From Candidatus Nanohalarchaeota archaeon (GTDB taxonomy: Archaea > EX4484-52 > B79-G9), in NCBI GenBank assembly GCA_017610545.1, contig JAFCBV010000059.1:1-6042 (forward strand): a stretch of 6,042 nt of DNA, given 5' to 3'. The notes under the pieces are model-generated. The model was not told the DNA's origin and searched no databases. It saw only the letters and a list, made by a program, of their open reading frames with translations. Shown one piece after another: positions 1-6,042 of the stretch. A program made the position numbers and the translations under genes. Position 1 is the first letter of the stretch; every line of letters begins with the position of its first letter.

Positions 1-131
1 GCGTTTTCTTCCAAATCCTCAAATGCACGAATCAACCATTCATACAATTTCTTGTCTTCAGTCTTAGAATGCTGTAATTTTTCAAAGGATGCTTTTAGTT
101 TCTCATCGCCAAACACTAATCTCGAGTTCAT
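1..131 (-). CDS. RelE/ParE-like toxin-family protein, N-terminal part only (runs off left edge)
   Basis: The reading frame starts at the ATG complementary to 129-131 and stays open for 43 codons to the window edge, so the C-terminal part is missing. It begins MNSRLVFGDEKLKASFEKLQ and continues with the pattern SKTEDKKLYEWLIRAFEDLEEN. This matches my memory of an archaeal RelE-like family that opens with (V/L)FGDE-LK-AFEKL, then SKTEDK-LYEWL-RA-DDLEEN, followed in full-length members by a beta-rich RNase-like part. That later part would carry any catalytic residues and lies outside the window. The start overlaps the stop of the upstream winged-helix gene as ATGA, indicating translational coupling. 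RelE-type proteins cut mRNA at the ribosome, and the partner would then be the antitoxin or repressor. The coding frame is well supported by the coupling. The family call rests on recalled similarity, and toxicity is inferred. Confidence 0.62.
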   Translation of the reverse strand, partial: MNSRLVFGDEKLKASFEKLQHSKTEDKKLYEWLIRAFEDLEEN

Positions 132-412
132 TTCTTCCAACCCAGATTGGGATTTGATAAAAATCTCTCAACTCCGGTTGGGTCCCAAATCCATGCGATT
201 TTACCCTCTTTGTCAATGGCCATCTTTTTGGAATACATAAGATATGCCATAATTACGCAATATGTCTGGTACATCATTGCCTTTGGCAAATTTTCCCAGA
301 GGCTTTTCTTTTTGTATTCGCCGGAATGCTCTCGAATAAATTCCTCTACCATCAAGACCGTATCCAGTTGAGGATAATGCAGTATCTTTTTAAGTGACCC
401 TGATTCAATCAT
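128..412 (-). CDS. Small winged-helix DNA-binding-like protein, possible antitoxin
   Basis: This is a 94-residue protein with no signal peptide or membrane segment. Its pattern fits a winged helix. A helix at about 17-30 (LDTVLMVEEFIREHSGEY) is followed by a second short helix with SLWENLP (37-43). A probable recognition helix follows (KAMMYQTYCVIMAYLMYSKK, 44-63), then a beta wing with alternating hydrophobics (MAIDKEGKIAWIWDP, 64-78). I recall similar archaeal proteins with the LW-LP-MMYQTF-IL-YL layout, usually annotated as hypothetical. The gene diverges from purS, and its start lies directly below an AT-rich promoter region. It overlaps the RelE-like gene by four bases, as is common for antitoxin-toxin pairs, and as the first gene it would fit the antitoxin or autorepressor role. 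The region has about 38% G+C, lower than the purine operon, which fits separate acquisition. The gene itself is likely real; DNA binding and the antitoxin role are inferred. Confidence 0.72.
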   Translation of the reverse strand: MIESGSLKKILHYPQLDTVLMVEEFIREHSGEYKKKSLWENLPKAMMYQTYCVIMAYLMYSKKMAIDKEGKIAWIWDPTGVERFLSNPNLGWKK

Positions 413-490
413 GTGGTATATAAGTATATATAACTATTTAAGCATTTCGGTTTTTATCCTAAGCGGTCTTATCACCCCGGAGTTGATGTG
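413..490. promoter_or_regulatory. Divergent archaeal promoter region between the winged-helix gene and purS
   Basis: The 78-base gap contains an AT-rich tract at 416-442, made of a near-repeat GTATATAA / GTATATATAA (416-423 and 424-433) followed by TATTTAAG (435-442). On the plus strand, a TATA element at 425-441 would place the transcription start near 454-465, giving a purS leader of about 25-40 bases. On the minus strand, the complement of 435-442 (CTTAAATA) is centred about 26 bases upstream of the ATG at 412, which would give an essentially leaderless transcript, common in archaea. The two promoters would share or overlap the same AT tract. Which TATA-like sequence is used cannot be decided from sequence alone. 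Confidence 0.6.
479..482 (+). promoter_or_regulatory. Ribosome binding site of purS (GGAG)
   Basis: GGAG lies eight bases before the ATG at 491. It supports 491 as the purS start over the in-frame ATG at 512, which has no such motif upstream. Confidence 0.5.
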
Positions 491-763
491 ATGTCATCCC
501 GTAAACTTAGCATGAACTACTTTCTCGAAATTAAAATCGGCCTCAAGGACGGCATAATTGACCCTGAAGGCGCAAGTACAAAAAAAGCGCTTGAGATGCT
601 GGGATTCAAAGGCGTATCTGAAGTACACTCAATGAAAATATTCTCTATTTCCCTTGACGCAGAAAACGAGGCAGCAGCAAAAAAGACAGCAGATGAAATG
701 TGCAGGAAGCTTCTCGCAAATCCTGTCATAAATTCATACGATATAAGTATTAAATCCGAATAA
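491..763 (+). CDS. purS: Phosphoribosylformylglycinamidine synthase subunit PurS
   Basis: PurS is the small bridging subunit of the FGAM synthetase complex. It holds PurQ against PurL so that ammonia passes from the glutaminase to the synthetase. The predicted 90-residue protein shows the family's pattern. A first strand (YFLEIKIGLKDGIIDPEG, about 10-27) is followed by a helix with KKALEMLGFKGVSEV (31-45). A second strand follows (MKIFSISLDAENE, 48-60), and the signature MCRKLLANPVINSYDISI occupies 70-87. I chose ATG 491 because of the GGAG eight bases upstream. A GTG at 488 is also in frame, and ATG 512 would give an 83-residue protein closer to the usual family length, so the first seven residues are uncertain. 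It is first in the operon, and its stop codon directly abuts the purL GTG. Confidence 0.93.
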   Translation: MSSRKLSMNYFLEIKIGLKDGIIDPEGASTKKALEMLGFKGVSEVHSMKIFSISLDAENEAAAKKTADEMCRKLLANPVINSYDISIKSE

Positions 764-3106
764 GTGACAAAAATGGGCGAACGCTTCATAAAGCAAAATG
801 TTCCGTTCCATCTAACCCATGTCAATTTAATGGATTCAACCGATTCTGGCCTTGAAGCAATATCTTCTGAAGCAGGAGTCGGGCTGTCGCTCCCTGAAAT
901 GAAGTCCTTGCAGGAATATTTCAAAAAAATAGGGCGCAACCCGACAGACATCGAATTTCAGGCAATAGGGCAGGAATGGAGCGAACACTGCTCCTACAAG
1001 TCATCGAAAAAAATTCTTAAAAAGTTCGTATTCGGCATCGACGCCCCGCAAAACATATCTGTCATAAAGGAAGACGCAGGCGTTCTGGAATTTGACAACG
1101 ACCACGCCTATGTTTTTGCAATGGAGTCGCATAACCACCCTTCTGCTGTTGAGCCCTATGGTGGCGCAGCAACAGGTGTCGGCGGCATAGTCCGCGACGT
1201 TGTCTGCATGGGCGCACAGCCGATTGCACTTCTTGACCCTCTCTTCTTTGCCCCTCTTGACTACAATAAAACAATTCCTATAGGAACAAAACACCCAAGA
1301 TTCCTTTTGAGTGGTGTTGTTTCAGGTATACGTGACTACGGCAACCGCATAGGGATACCAACAGTCTCCGGAATGGTGTATTTTGATGACTCTTATCTCA
1401 CCAACTGCCTTGTAAATGTCGGATGCATTGGTTTCATGAAAAAGTCAGAGCTTGTACACAGCAGGGCTGGCGGAGCAGGAGACGTTTTCATTCTTATTGG
1501 CGGCGCAACAGGCAAAGACGGCATACACGGCGTTACTTTTGCATCCGCAGACCTTGACGAGGACTCTGAGACCAACTCAAGAAGCGCAGTCCAGGTCGGC
1601 CAGCCAATCCTGAAAGAGCCCGTCATTCATATCTGCCTTGAAGCTCAAAAACGAAAGATAATTACAGGCATGAAGGACCTTGGAGGCGGGGGGCTTTCGT
1701 GTGTTGTCAGTGAGATGGCAGAAGCTGCAGGGCTTGGAGCAAAAGTAGAGCTTGACAAGGTCCACACGCGGGAAGCTGATATGGCTCCGTGGGAAATATG
1801 GGTATCAGAATCCCAGGAACGAATGATGGTCACAGCAAAGCCGGAAAACGTACAGGAAATACTTGATCTATGCAAAATGTGGGATATTCCGGCAAATGTT
1901 ATAGGCGACGTAATTCCCGAAAAGAAAGTTCTGATAACATATAATGGTGAAAAAATATTCGATCTGGGCACAGAATTCCTTGTGCAGGCGCCACTATACG
2001 AGCGCCCGATAAAGCTACCTGAGCCTAATGAGAGCGAGCCCGAAGTTGCAGAGCCAAAAGACTACAACCTCATTCTGCAAAATCTTGTTGCAAGGCAGAA
2101 CATAGCATCGCGCGAGGGCATTATCAGAGGCTATGACCACGAGGTCCGTGCAGGAACCGTCCTGAAGCCACTGCAAGGACAAATAAACGCCGAGACTCAC
2201 GGCGACGCCGCAATCATAAAGCCGCTTCATGATTCTTTTAGGGGGCTTGCAGTAACTTCAGACATCAACCCCCGCATGTGCAAACAGCACCCGTACAAGG
2301 GCGCAGCATCCGCACTGGACGAAGTATGCAGGAATCTCGCAAGCGTTGGCGCACGCCCGCACTCATTCTCAGACTGCCTTAACTTTGGCAACCCCGAGAA
2401 GCCGGAGAACCTGGGGATATTCCACGAATGCGCACGCGGCCTTGGCTACGTCGCAAAAGCACTTGGCGTACCATTTGCATCAGGCAATGTCTCTCTCTAT
2501 AATGAAGGGCTGACAGGTTCAATTGCCCCGACACCCGCAATAGTTGCAGTCGGAATCGTAGAGGACATAAGAAAAACCGCGACAAGCTACCTGAAGAAGG
2601 AAGGAAACATTCTATACATCATTGGCGAAACAAAAAAAGAGCTTGGCGCATCAGAATATTATGCAATGATTGGCGCAAAAGGCGGCGTTGTCCCTGATGT
2701 TGATGCAGAACTCCTTAAAAAAAGTGTTGAAGCCGTTGTAACTTCTATTGAAGCAGGGCTTGTAGAATCCTGCCATGACGTCTCTGATGGCGGGCTTGCA
2801 GTATGCCTTGCAGAGATGTGCTTTGGTCAAGAGAATATTGGCGCAGATATTGATGTTTCAGGAATATCAAACATTCGCCCTGACTTCAAGCTGTTTTCAG
2901 AATCAAACACAAGATGGGTCATAGAAGTTTCACCGGAAAACAAGGAGTTGTTTGAAAATAGATTCATAGACAACAGAATCCCTGTTTACGAACTTGGAAC
3001 CGTCACCGAAGACAACACCCTCAAAATATCTGATTCAAAAACTATGATTATTGACGCAAAGGTTTCTCTGCTTCGTAAAGAATGGGTAAACGGGTTGAAC
3101 TTATGA
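764..3106 (+). CDS. purL: Phosphoribosylformylglycinamidine synthase subunit PurL
   Basis: PurL is the synthetase subunit that converts FGAR to FGAM using ATP and ammonia supplied by PurQ. The 780-residue protein contains both AIRS-like halves. Visible motifs are WSEHCSYKSS (72-81, with the putative catalytic His75), ESHNHPSAVEPYGG (121-134), GIRDYGNRIGIPTVSG (188-203), VQVGQP (277-281 region), KDLGGGGLSCVVSEMAEAAG (304-323), then in the second half YDHEVRAGTV (457-466), SASVGARP-like NLASVGARPHSFSDCLNFGN (524-543), SGNVSLYNE (573-581), HDVSDGGLAV (671-680) and FSESNTRWVIEV (711-722). About 45 residues precede the usual PurL start. GTG 764 directly follows the purS stop; ATG 773 is the alternative start, and neither has a strong ribosome binding site, so coupling to purS is likely. 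The 3' end overlaps purQ by ATGA. No frame breaks or missing key residues were seen. Confidence 0.97.
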   Translation: MTKMGERFIKQNVPFHLTHVNLMDSTDSGLEAISSEAGVGLSLPEMKSLQEYFKKIGRNPTDIEFQAIGQEWSEHCSYKSSKKILKKFVFGIDAPQNISVIKEDAGVLEFDNDHAYVFAMESHNHPSAVEPYGGAATGVGGIVRDVVCMGAQPIALLDPLFFAPLDYNKTIPIGTKHPRFLLSGVVSGIRDYGNRIGIPTVSGMVYFDDSYLTNCLVNVGCIGFMKKSELVHSRAGGAGDVFILIGGATGKDGIHGVTFASADLDEDSETNSRSAVQVGQPILKEPVIHICLEAQKRKIITGMKDLGGGGLSCVVSEMAEAAGLGAKVELDKVHTREADMAPWEIWVSESQERMMVTAKPENVQEILDLCKMWDIPANVIGDVIPEKKVLITYNGEKIFDLGTEFLVQAPLYERPIKLPEPNESEPEVAEPKDYNLILQNLVARQNIASREGIIRGYDHEVRAGTVLKPLQGQINAETHGDAAIIKPLHDSFRGLAVTSDINPRMCKQHPYKGAASALDEVCRNLASVGARPHSFSDCLNFGNPEKPENLGIFHECARGLGYVAKALGVPFASGNVSLYNEGLTGSIAPTPAIVAVGIVEDIRKTATSYLKKEGNILYIIGETKKELGASEYYAMIGAKGGVVPDVDAELLKKSVEAVVTSIEAGLVESCHDVSDGGLAVCLAEMCFGQENIGADIDVSGISNIRPDFKLFSESNTRWVIEVSPENKELFENRFIDNRIPVYELGTVTEDNTLKISDSKTMIIDAKVSLLRKEWVNGLNL

Positions 3107-3936
3107 AAACACAAGACATACGCATTGTAATACTTCGTATTGAAGGAACAAACTGCGAAGACGAAACAGCGCGGGCATTCTCGCGCCTTGGGGCAAAGCC
3201 GGAGATTATTCACCTAAAGCAGCTTCTTGGTATTGATGTTAGTGAAAAGAACAAAAGAAGCCTTTCAGATTACCAGTGCCTTATGATTCCGGGCGGGTTT
3301 TCTGCCGGGGACTATGTGCGCTCAGGCGCAATATTTTCTGCAAGAATGAAAGGCGCGCTTGGAAAAGAATTGAAAGAGTTCGTAGAAAAAGGATATCCAG
3401 TAGGCGGAATATGCAACGGGTTCCAGATTTTGGTCGAACTTGGCCTTCTGCCCGCACTTGATGAAACAATGCCCGACTCCCCGACTGCATCGCTTCGCCA
3501 GAATGATTCAGCGCGCTTTGAATGCAGGCATGTCTATCTAAAACAAGAGAACACCGAATGCGCATGGACAAAAAATATACCAAACAAAAAAATACTTGAG
3601 ATGCCGGTTGCGCACGGGGAAGGAAACTTCACTCTTCCATCCGGCTTAAAAGAAGAGCAGCTAAAGAAACTTGAAGAAAACGGGCAGATTGTTTTCAGGT
3701 ATTCTGATGTATCCGGAAACACAAACGCAGGATATCCATGGAACCCGAACGGCGCGATTTCAAACATAGCAGGAATCTGCAACCCAAAAGGCAATGTTTT
3801 TGGCATGATGCCTCACCCGGAACGTGTGTTTGACTCATGGACACATTCAGCCCCGGGCAGAAGAAACGTAGGGACCACAGGAGACGGCAGGGCTGTTTTT
3901 GAGTCTGTTTTAGAATATATTAAGGAGATGTTTTGA
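3103..3936 (+). CDS. purQ: Phosphoribosylformylglycinamidine synthase subunit PurQ (glutaminase)
   Basis: PurQ is the class I glutamine amidotransferase subunit that hydrolyses glutamine and feeds ammonia to PurL. The 277-residue protein carries ILRIEGTNCEDETARAF (10-26), PGGFSAGDYVRSGA (63-76), the nucleophile elbow GGICNGFQIL (101-110, Cys104), RFECRHVYLK (138-147), PVAHGEGNF (168-176) and PHPERVF (237-243), which supplies His238 and Glu240 of the triad. It is longer than the roughly 225-residue bacterial form; the extra length resembles the long PurQ type that I associate with fused PurS-PurL enzymes. I start it at ATG 3103, which overlaps the purL stop as ATGA. An in-frame ATG at 3082 would add seven residues and a 25-base overlap, with no better ribosome site. 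The TGA stop shares its last base with the purF ATG. Confidence 0.96.
   Translation: MKTQDIRIVILRIEGTNCEDETARAFSRLGAKPEIIHLKQLLGIDVSEKNKRSLSDYQCLMIPGGFSAGDYVRSGAIFSARMKGALGKELKEFVEKGYPVGGICNGFQILVELGLLPALDETMPDSPTASLRQNDSARFECRHVYLKQENTECAWTKNIPNKKILEMPVAHGEGNFTLPSGLKEEQLKKLEENGQIVFRYSDVSGNTNAGYPWNPNGAISNIAGICNPKGNVFGMMPHPERVFDSWTHSAPGRRNVGTTGDGRAVFESVLEYIKEMF
3922..3927 (+). promoter_or_regulatory. Ribosome binding site of purF (AAGGAG) inside the end of purQ
   Basis: AAGGAG ends eight bases before ATG 3936. This supports that start, which leaves the catalytic cysteine as residue 2, over the TTG one codon upstream. Confidence 0.65.
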
Positions 3937-5393
3937 TGTGTGGAATAATAGGTATTTTAAATTCTGAAAATGTTTCGCAAACAATATATGGAGGGCTTCT
4001 TTCGCTGCAGCACAGGGGGCAGGACTCAGCAGGCATTGTAACCCATAATGGCGAGAAAGTATTTGTGAAAAAAAACACAGGCCTTGTTACACAGGCGATA
4101 AGCGCATCGGACCTTGACATGCTTTCAGGAGACATGGGCATAGGCCATGTACGCTATACAACTGCCGGAGCGTCAGACCTGCAGAACGCCCAGCCATTCG
4201 TCATTACATACCCTTTCGGTGTGGCAATGGCAAGCAACGGCAATACAATAAACTATCCTGAACTGAAAAAATACCTGAAAGACAAAGGTCATGTCGAGCT
4301 TACATCAAAGTGTGACCTTGAGGCAATACTCGGGCTTTTCATACATGAGTTGACAGAAGAAATGGGAGAGTCTCAGGATATTGAGGCAAAACATATTTTC
4401 AAGGTTGCAGAAAAGGTTATGACCCTTGTAAAAGGCAGCTATTCATTGGTTGGCCTTGTCGGAAAGCACGGAATCGTAGCGATGCGCGACCCCCTCGGAA
4501 TAAAGCCGCTTTCATTCGGGAAGAAGAACAGCAAAAAAGGGACAAGCTATATTTTTGCGTCAGAAACTGTTGCCCTGGACACACTTGGCTATGACTTTAT
4601 ACGGGATGTTGAGCCCGGGGAAGTTATTTTCATTGAAAGTAAGACCAAAGCACTTCACACCAAAAAGATTGTCCATGCAAAGCACGCCCACTGTATGTTT
4701 GAATGGATATACTTCGCGCGCCCGGACTCTACAATAAACGAGAGGGGCGTCTGCGAGGCAAGGCTTAACCTCGGGCGCGAACTTGCAAAGCTCTGGGACA
4801 AAAAAAATATTGATTCCGTCATACCGACCCCTGATACATCAAGAACCGCCGCACTCACATTCGCAGAAGCCACCGGAATAAAATATCGAGAGGGCCTGAT
4901 AAAAAACCGGTATGTTGCGCGAACATTCATAATGCCAAAACAGTCCCTGAGGGCAGATGCAGTGAAAAACAAGCTGAACGCCATACGCTCTGAAGTCAAT
5001 GAAAAGCGGCTGGCACTGGTTGATGACAGCATAGTGCGCGGCACGACATCAAAAAAGATTATCAAGCTTCTTCGAAAAGCAGGAGCTGAAGAAGTACACA
5101 TGCTTTCAAGCTGTCCGCCCATAACAAGCCCGTGCATTTACGGCATAGACATGCCAACAAAAGATGAGCTTGTTGCCGGAAACAGGACTGTTGAGGAAGT
5201 GCGCAAAGAGCTCAATGCAGACACCCTGACATACCAGACCGCAGAAGGTATAAAAAAAGCTATCGGGTGCAGTGACCTCTGCATGGCATGCCTTAACGGA
5301 GAGTATCCTATTGAAGGCTCAAAAGATGTAATTGAAAAAATGGGCGGGGTAAGGAAAAAAGAAAGGGGAGAGACAACAGACAGCAAACTATAG
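3936..5393 (+). CDS. purF: Amidophosphoribosyltransferase PurF
   Basis: PurF catalyses the first committed purine step, glutamine plus PRPP giving 5-phosphoribosylamine. The 485-residue protein has an N-terminal Ntn glutaminase domain (about 2-235) and a C-terminal phosphoribosyltransferase domain (about 250-460). The start is MCGIIGIL, so removal of Met exposes the nucleophile Cys2 with no propeptide. Further motifs are LQHRGQDSAGI (24-34), GHVRYTTAG (70-78), SNGN (100-103), MRDPLGIKPL (183-192), the EWIYFARPDS segment (256-265) and the PRPP loop LALVDDSIVRGTTSKK (359-374). Cys253, Cys400, Cys449 and Cys452 match the four [4Fe-4S] ligands of the Bacillus-type enzyme. The usual His before NGN is Ser here. 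The gene overlaps purQ as TGATG. Allosteric inhibition by purine nucleotides is known for the family and is not visible in the sequence. Confidence 0.96.
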   Translation: MCGIIGILNSENVSQTIYGGLLSLQHRGQDSAGIVTHNGEKVFVKKNTGLVTQAISASDLDMLSGDMGIGHVRYTTAGASDLQNAQPFVITYPFGVAMASNGNTINYPELKKYLKDKGHVELTSKCDLEAILGLFIHELTEEMGESQDIEAKHIFKVAEKVMTLVKGSYSLVGLVGKHGIVAMRDPLGIKPLSFGKKNSKKGTSYIFASETVALDTLGYDFIRDVEPGEVIFIESKTKALHTKKIVHAKHAHCMFEWIYFARPDSTINERGVCEARLNLGRELAKLWDKKNIDSVIPTPDTSRTAALTFAEATGIKYREGLIKNRYVARTFIMPKQSLRADAVKNKLNAIRSEVNEKRLALVDDSIVRGTTSKKIIKLLRKAGAEEVHMLSSCPPITSPCIYGIDMPTKDELVAGNRTVEEVRKELNADTLTYQTAEGIKKAIGCSDLCMACLNGEYPIEGSKDVIEKMGGVRKKERGETTDSKL

Positions 5394-5412
5394 GTGGCAC
5401 AAAAGCAAAAGC

Positions 5413-5418
5413 AGGTGA
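5413..5418 (+). promoter_or_regulatory. Ribosome binding site of purD (AGGTGA)
   Basis: AGGTGA lies four bases before ATG 5423, in the 29-base gap after purF. It fixes the original purD start even though that frame now ends after 17 codons. Confidence 0.65.
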
Positions 5419-5436
5419 TTCTATGGCAAAAATTCT

Positions 5437-5445
5437 TCTGACCCC
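5437..5445 (+). other. Probable deletion junction in purD
   Basis: Before this point the frame of ATG 5423 reads MAKILL, as expected at a PurD N terminus. From here the next frame reads SDPGV, resembling the NPGI motif that normally lies about 30 residues further in. The missing part would hold the GxGGREH loop and first helix. The frame change requires a net loss of 3n+1 bases, for example 85 or 88. The exact joint cannot be placed from one sequence. Confidence 0.55.
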
Positions 5446-5674
5446 GGAGTCATGTTTTGCTCTGACAAAGATGTAATCGGGAAAATGAACGATGTTGATT
5501 CAATAGTGACCTTTGCAAAAGAGAACAAGGTTGATTTTGTGGTACTTGGCCCTGAGCTTCCGATTGAAGCAGGGGTTGCAGACGCGCTTCGCTACCGCGG
5601 AATCCGCTGTGTCGGGCCAAGAAAAGTTGCAGGCCAGCTTGAGACCAGCAAATCATTCACGCGCGACCTTGTTG

Positions 5675-5748
5675 CGAAATACGATATTCCCGGGAACCCG
5701 AAGTTCAAAATCGAAATACGATATTCCCGGGAACCCGAAGTTCAAAAT
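5675..5748 (+). repeat. Exact 37-bp tandem duplication inside purD
   Basis: Copies lie at 5675-5711 and 5712-5748 with no mismatch, and the flanking bases on both sides do not continue the match. Each copy encodes the stretch KYDIPGNPKFK, but in different frames, because 37 is not a multiple of three. Read through in the upstream frame, the second copy gives an unrelated peptide ending at a stop at 5791-5793. Each copy contains the 10-base palindrome TTCCCGGGAA (5687-5696 and 5724-5733), which could favour replication slippage. Confidence 0.97.
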
Positions 5749-6042
5749 ATTCGAAAAGATGGACAGCATAAGCGCGTTCATGGACGAACTTGAAGACACC
5801 GGATTTGTAATCAAGCCTGACGGGCTTACAGGAGGCAAGGGTGTAAAAGTTCTTGGCGAGCATCTCAAAGGCAAAGAGGATTCACTTGAATACTGCAAAG
5901 AGATAATTACCCAGGGCAGCAGAGTCATTATCGAAGAAAAATTCGTCGGCGAGGAGTTCAGCCTGATGTCATTTGTAGACGGGAAAACCGTTGTTGATAT
6001 GCCTGCTGTGCAGGACCACAAGCGCGCATTCAACGGCGACAC

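Larger units (their letters stand above)
5423..6042 (+). pseudogene. purD: Phosphoribosylamine-glycine ligase PurD, frame broken twice, 3' end outside window
   Basis: PurD is the ATP-grasp enzyme that joins glycine to phosphoribosylamine (GAR synthetase). Three consecutive segments match it, but in changing frames. Segment 1 is MAKILL from ATG 5423, whose frame stops at TAA 5474. Segment 2, in the next frame from about 5437, reads SDPGVMFCSDKDVIGKMNDV and continues with LGPELPIEAG and GPRKVAGQLETSKSFTRDL to about 5711. Segment 3, back in the first frame from about 5712, reads KYDIPGNPKFKIFEKMD, then the ATP-grasp stretch FVIKPDGLTGGKGVKVL, then VIIEEKFVGEEFSLMSF and PAVQDHKRAFNGD to the edge. 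The first break lacks about 28-30 residues including the GxGGREH loop. The second is a 37-bp tandem duplication. The frames do not compensate because stops intervene. The remaining coding similarity is strong, so the damage is recent or is an assembly fault. The identity as PurD is secure; whether the living cell has the lesions is not. Confidence 0.85.

Noticed and set aside
52..371. Plus-strand open frames across the left region
   Set aside because: They are antisense to the winged-helix and RelE-like genes, whose ATGA overlap and protein patterns are more convincing.
517..951. Long open frames on the minus strand inside purS/purL, also 4655-5137 and 5653-6042
   Set aside because: They lie opposite strongly supported purine genes, show no recognisable family pattern, and fit antisense shadows.
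3082..3102. Upstream in-frame ATG giving PurQ seven more residues
   Set aside because: The ATG at 3103 gives the typical ATGA overlap and a family-like N terminus. The extra residues match nothing, and no ribosome site favours them.
3933..3935. TTG one codon before the purF ATG as start
   Set aside because: It would place a residue before the Met-Cys start and hide the catalytic cysteine. AAGGAG is well spaced for ATG 3936.
5394..5422. Possible terminator or separate promoter between purF and purD
   Set aside because: Only 29 bases with no stem-loop, T-tract or TATA-like element; it reads as a simple operon gap with a ribosome site.
5423..5748. Programmed frameshifting to express purD
   Set aside because: A shift would not restore the missing GxGGREH loop, no slippery heptamer was seen at the first break, and the second break is a plain duplication.
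5452..5793. Stand-alone 113-residue gene beginning at ATG 5452
   Set aside because: It has no ribosome site, its sequence is the middle of PurD, and its last residues after about 5711 are an out-of-frame reading of the duplicated segment.

Overview
The window looks archaeal. An AT-rich TATA-box-like promoter region (about 415-442) lies between divergent genes. The leftmost gene pair matches a small winged-helix plus RelE-like arrangement that I recall from many archaeal genomes. The purine genes are tightly packed, mostly overlapping or abutting, and include a stand-alone PurS and the [4Fe-4S] type of PurF. I cannot name a genus; a metagenome-derived euryarchaeal or DPANN-like lineage is a guess.

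Layout. Positions 1-412, minus strand: a two-gene unit consisting of a 94-residue winged-helix protein followed, through a 4-base ATGA overlap, by the first 43 codons of a RelE-like protein that runs off the left edge. Base composition here is about 38% G+C, lower than in the purine genes. Positions 413-490: a short divergent intergenic region that must hold the promoters for both directions. Positions 491-6042, plus strand: purS, purL, purQ, purF and purD in one apparent operon. purS-purL abut, purL-purQ overlap by ATGA, purQ-purF overlap by TGATG, and purF-purD are 29 bases apart. No terminator was seen, and the operon continues past the right edge.

How the genes work together. PurF makes phosphoribosylamine from PRPP and glutamine (step 1). 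PurD joins glycine to it (step 2). PurS, PurL and PurQ form the FGAM synthetase complex (step 4), in which PurQ releases ammonia from glutamine, PurS bridges, and PurL carries out the ATP-dependent amidation. The catalytic residues of PurL, PurQ and PurF that I checked are present.

The main anomaly is purD. Its reading frame is broken twice within about 320 bases. First, an apparent out-of-frame deletion right after the first six codons removes the GxGGREH nucleotide-binding loop. Second, an exact 37-bp tandem duplication (5675-5748) shifts the frame again. As written the gene cannot encode a working GAR synthetase. Either it is a decaying copy or the assembly is wrong here. I see no clear previously undescribed system; the toxin-antitoxin-like pair at the left edge and the doubly broken purD are the points most worth checking.
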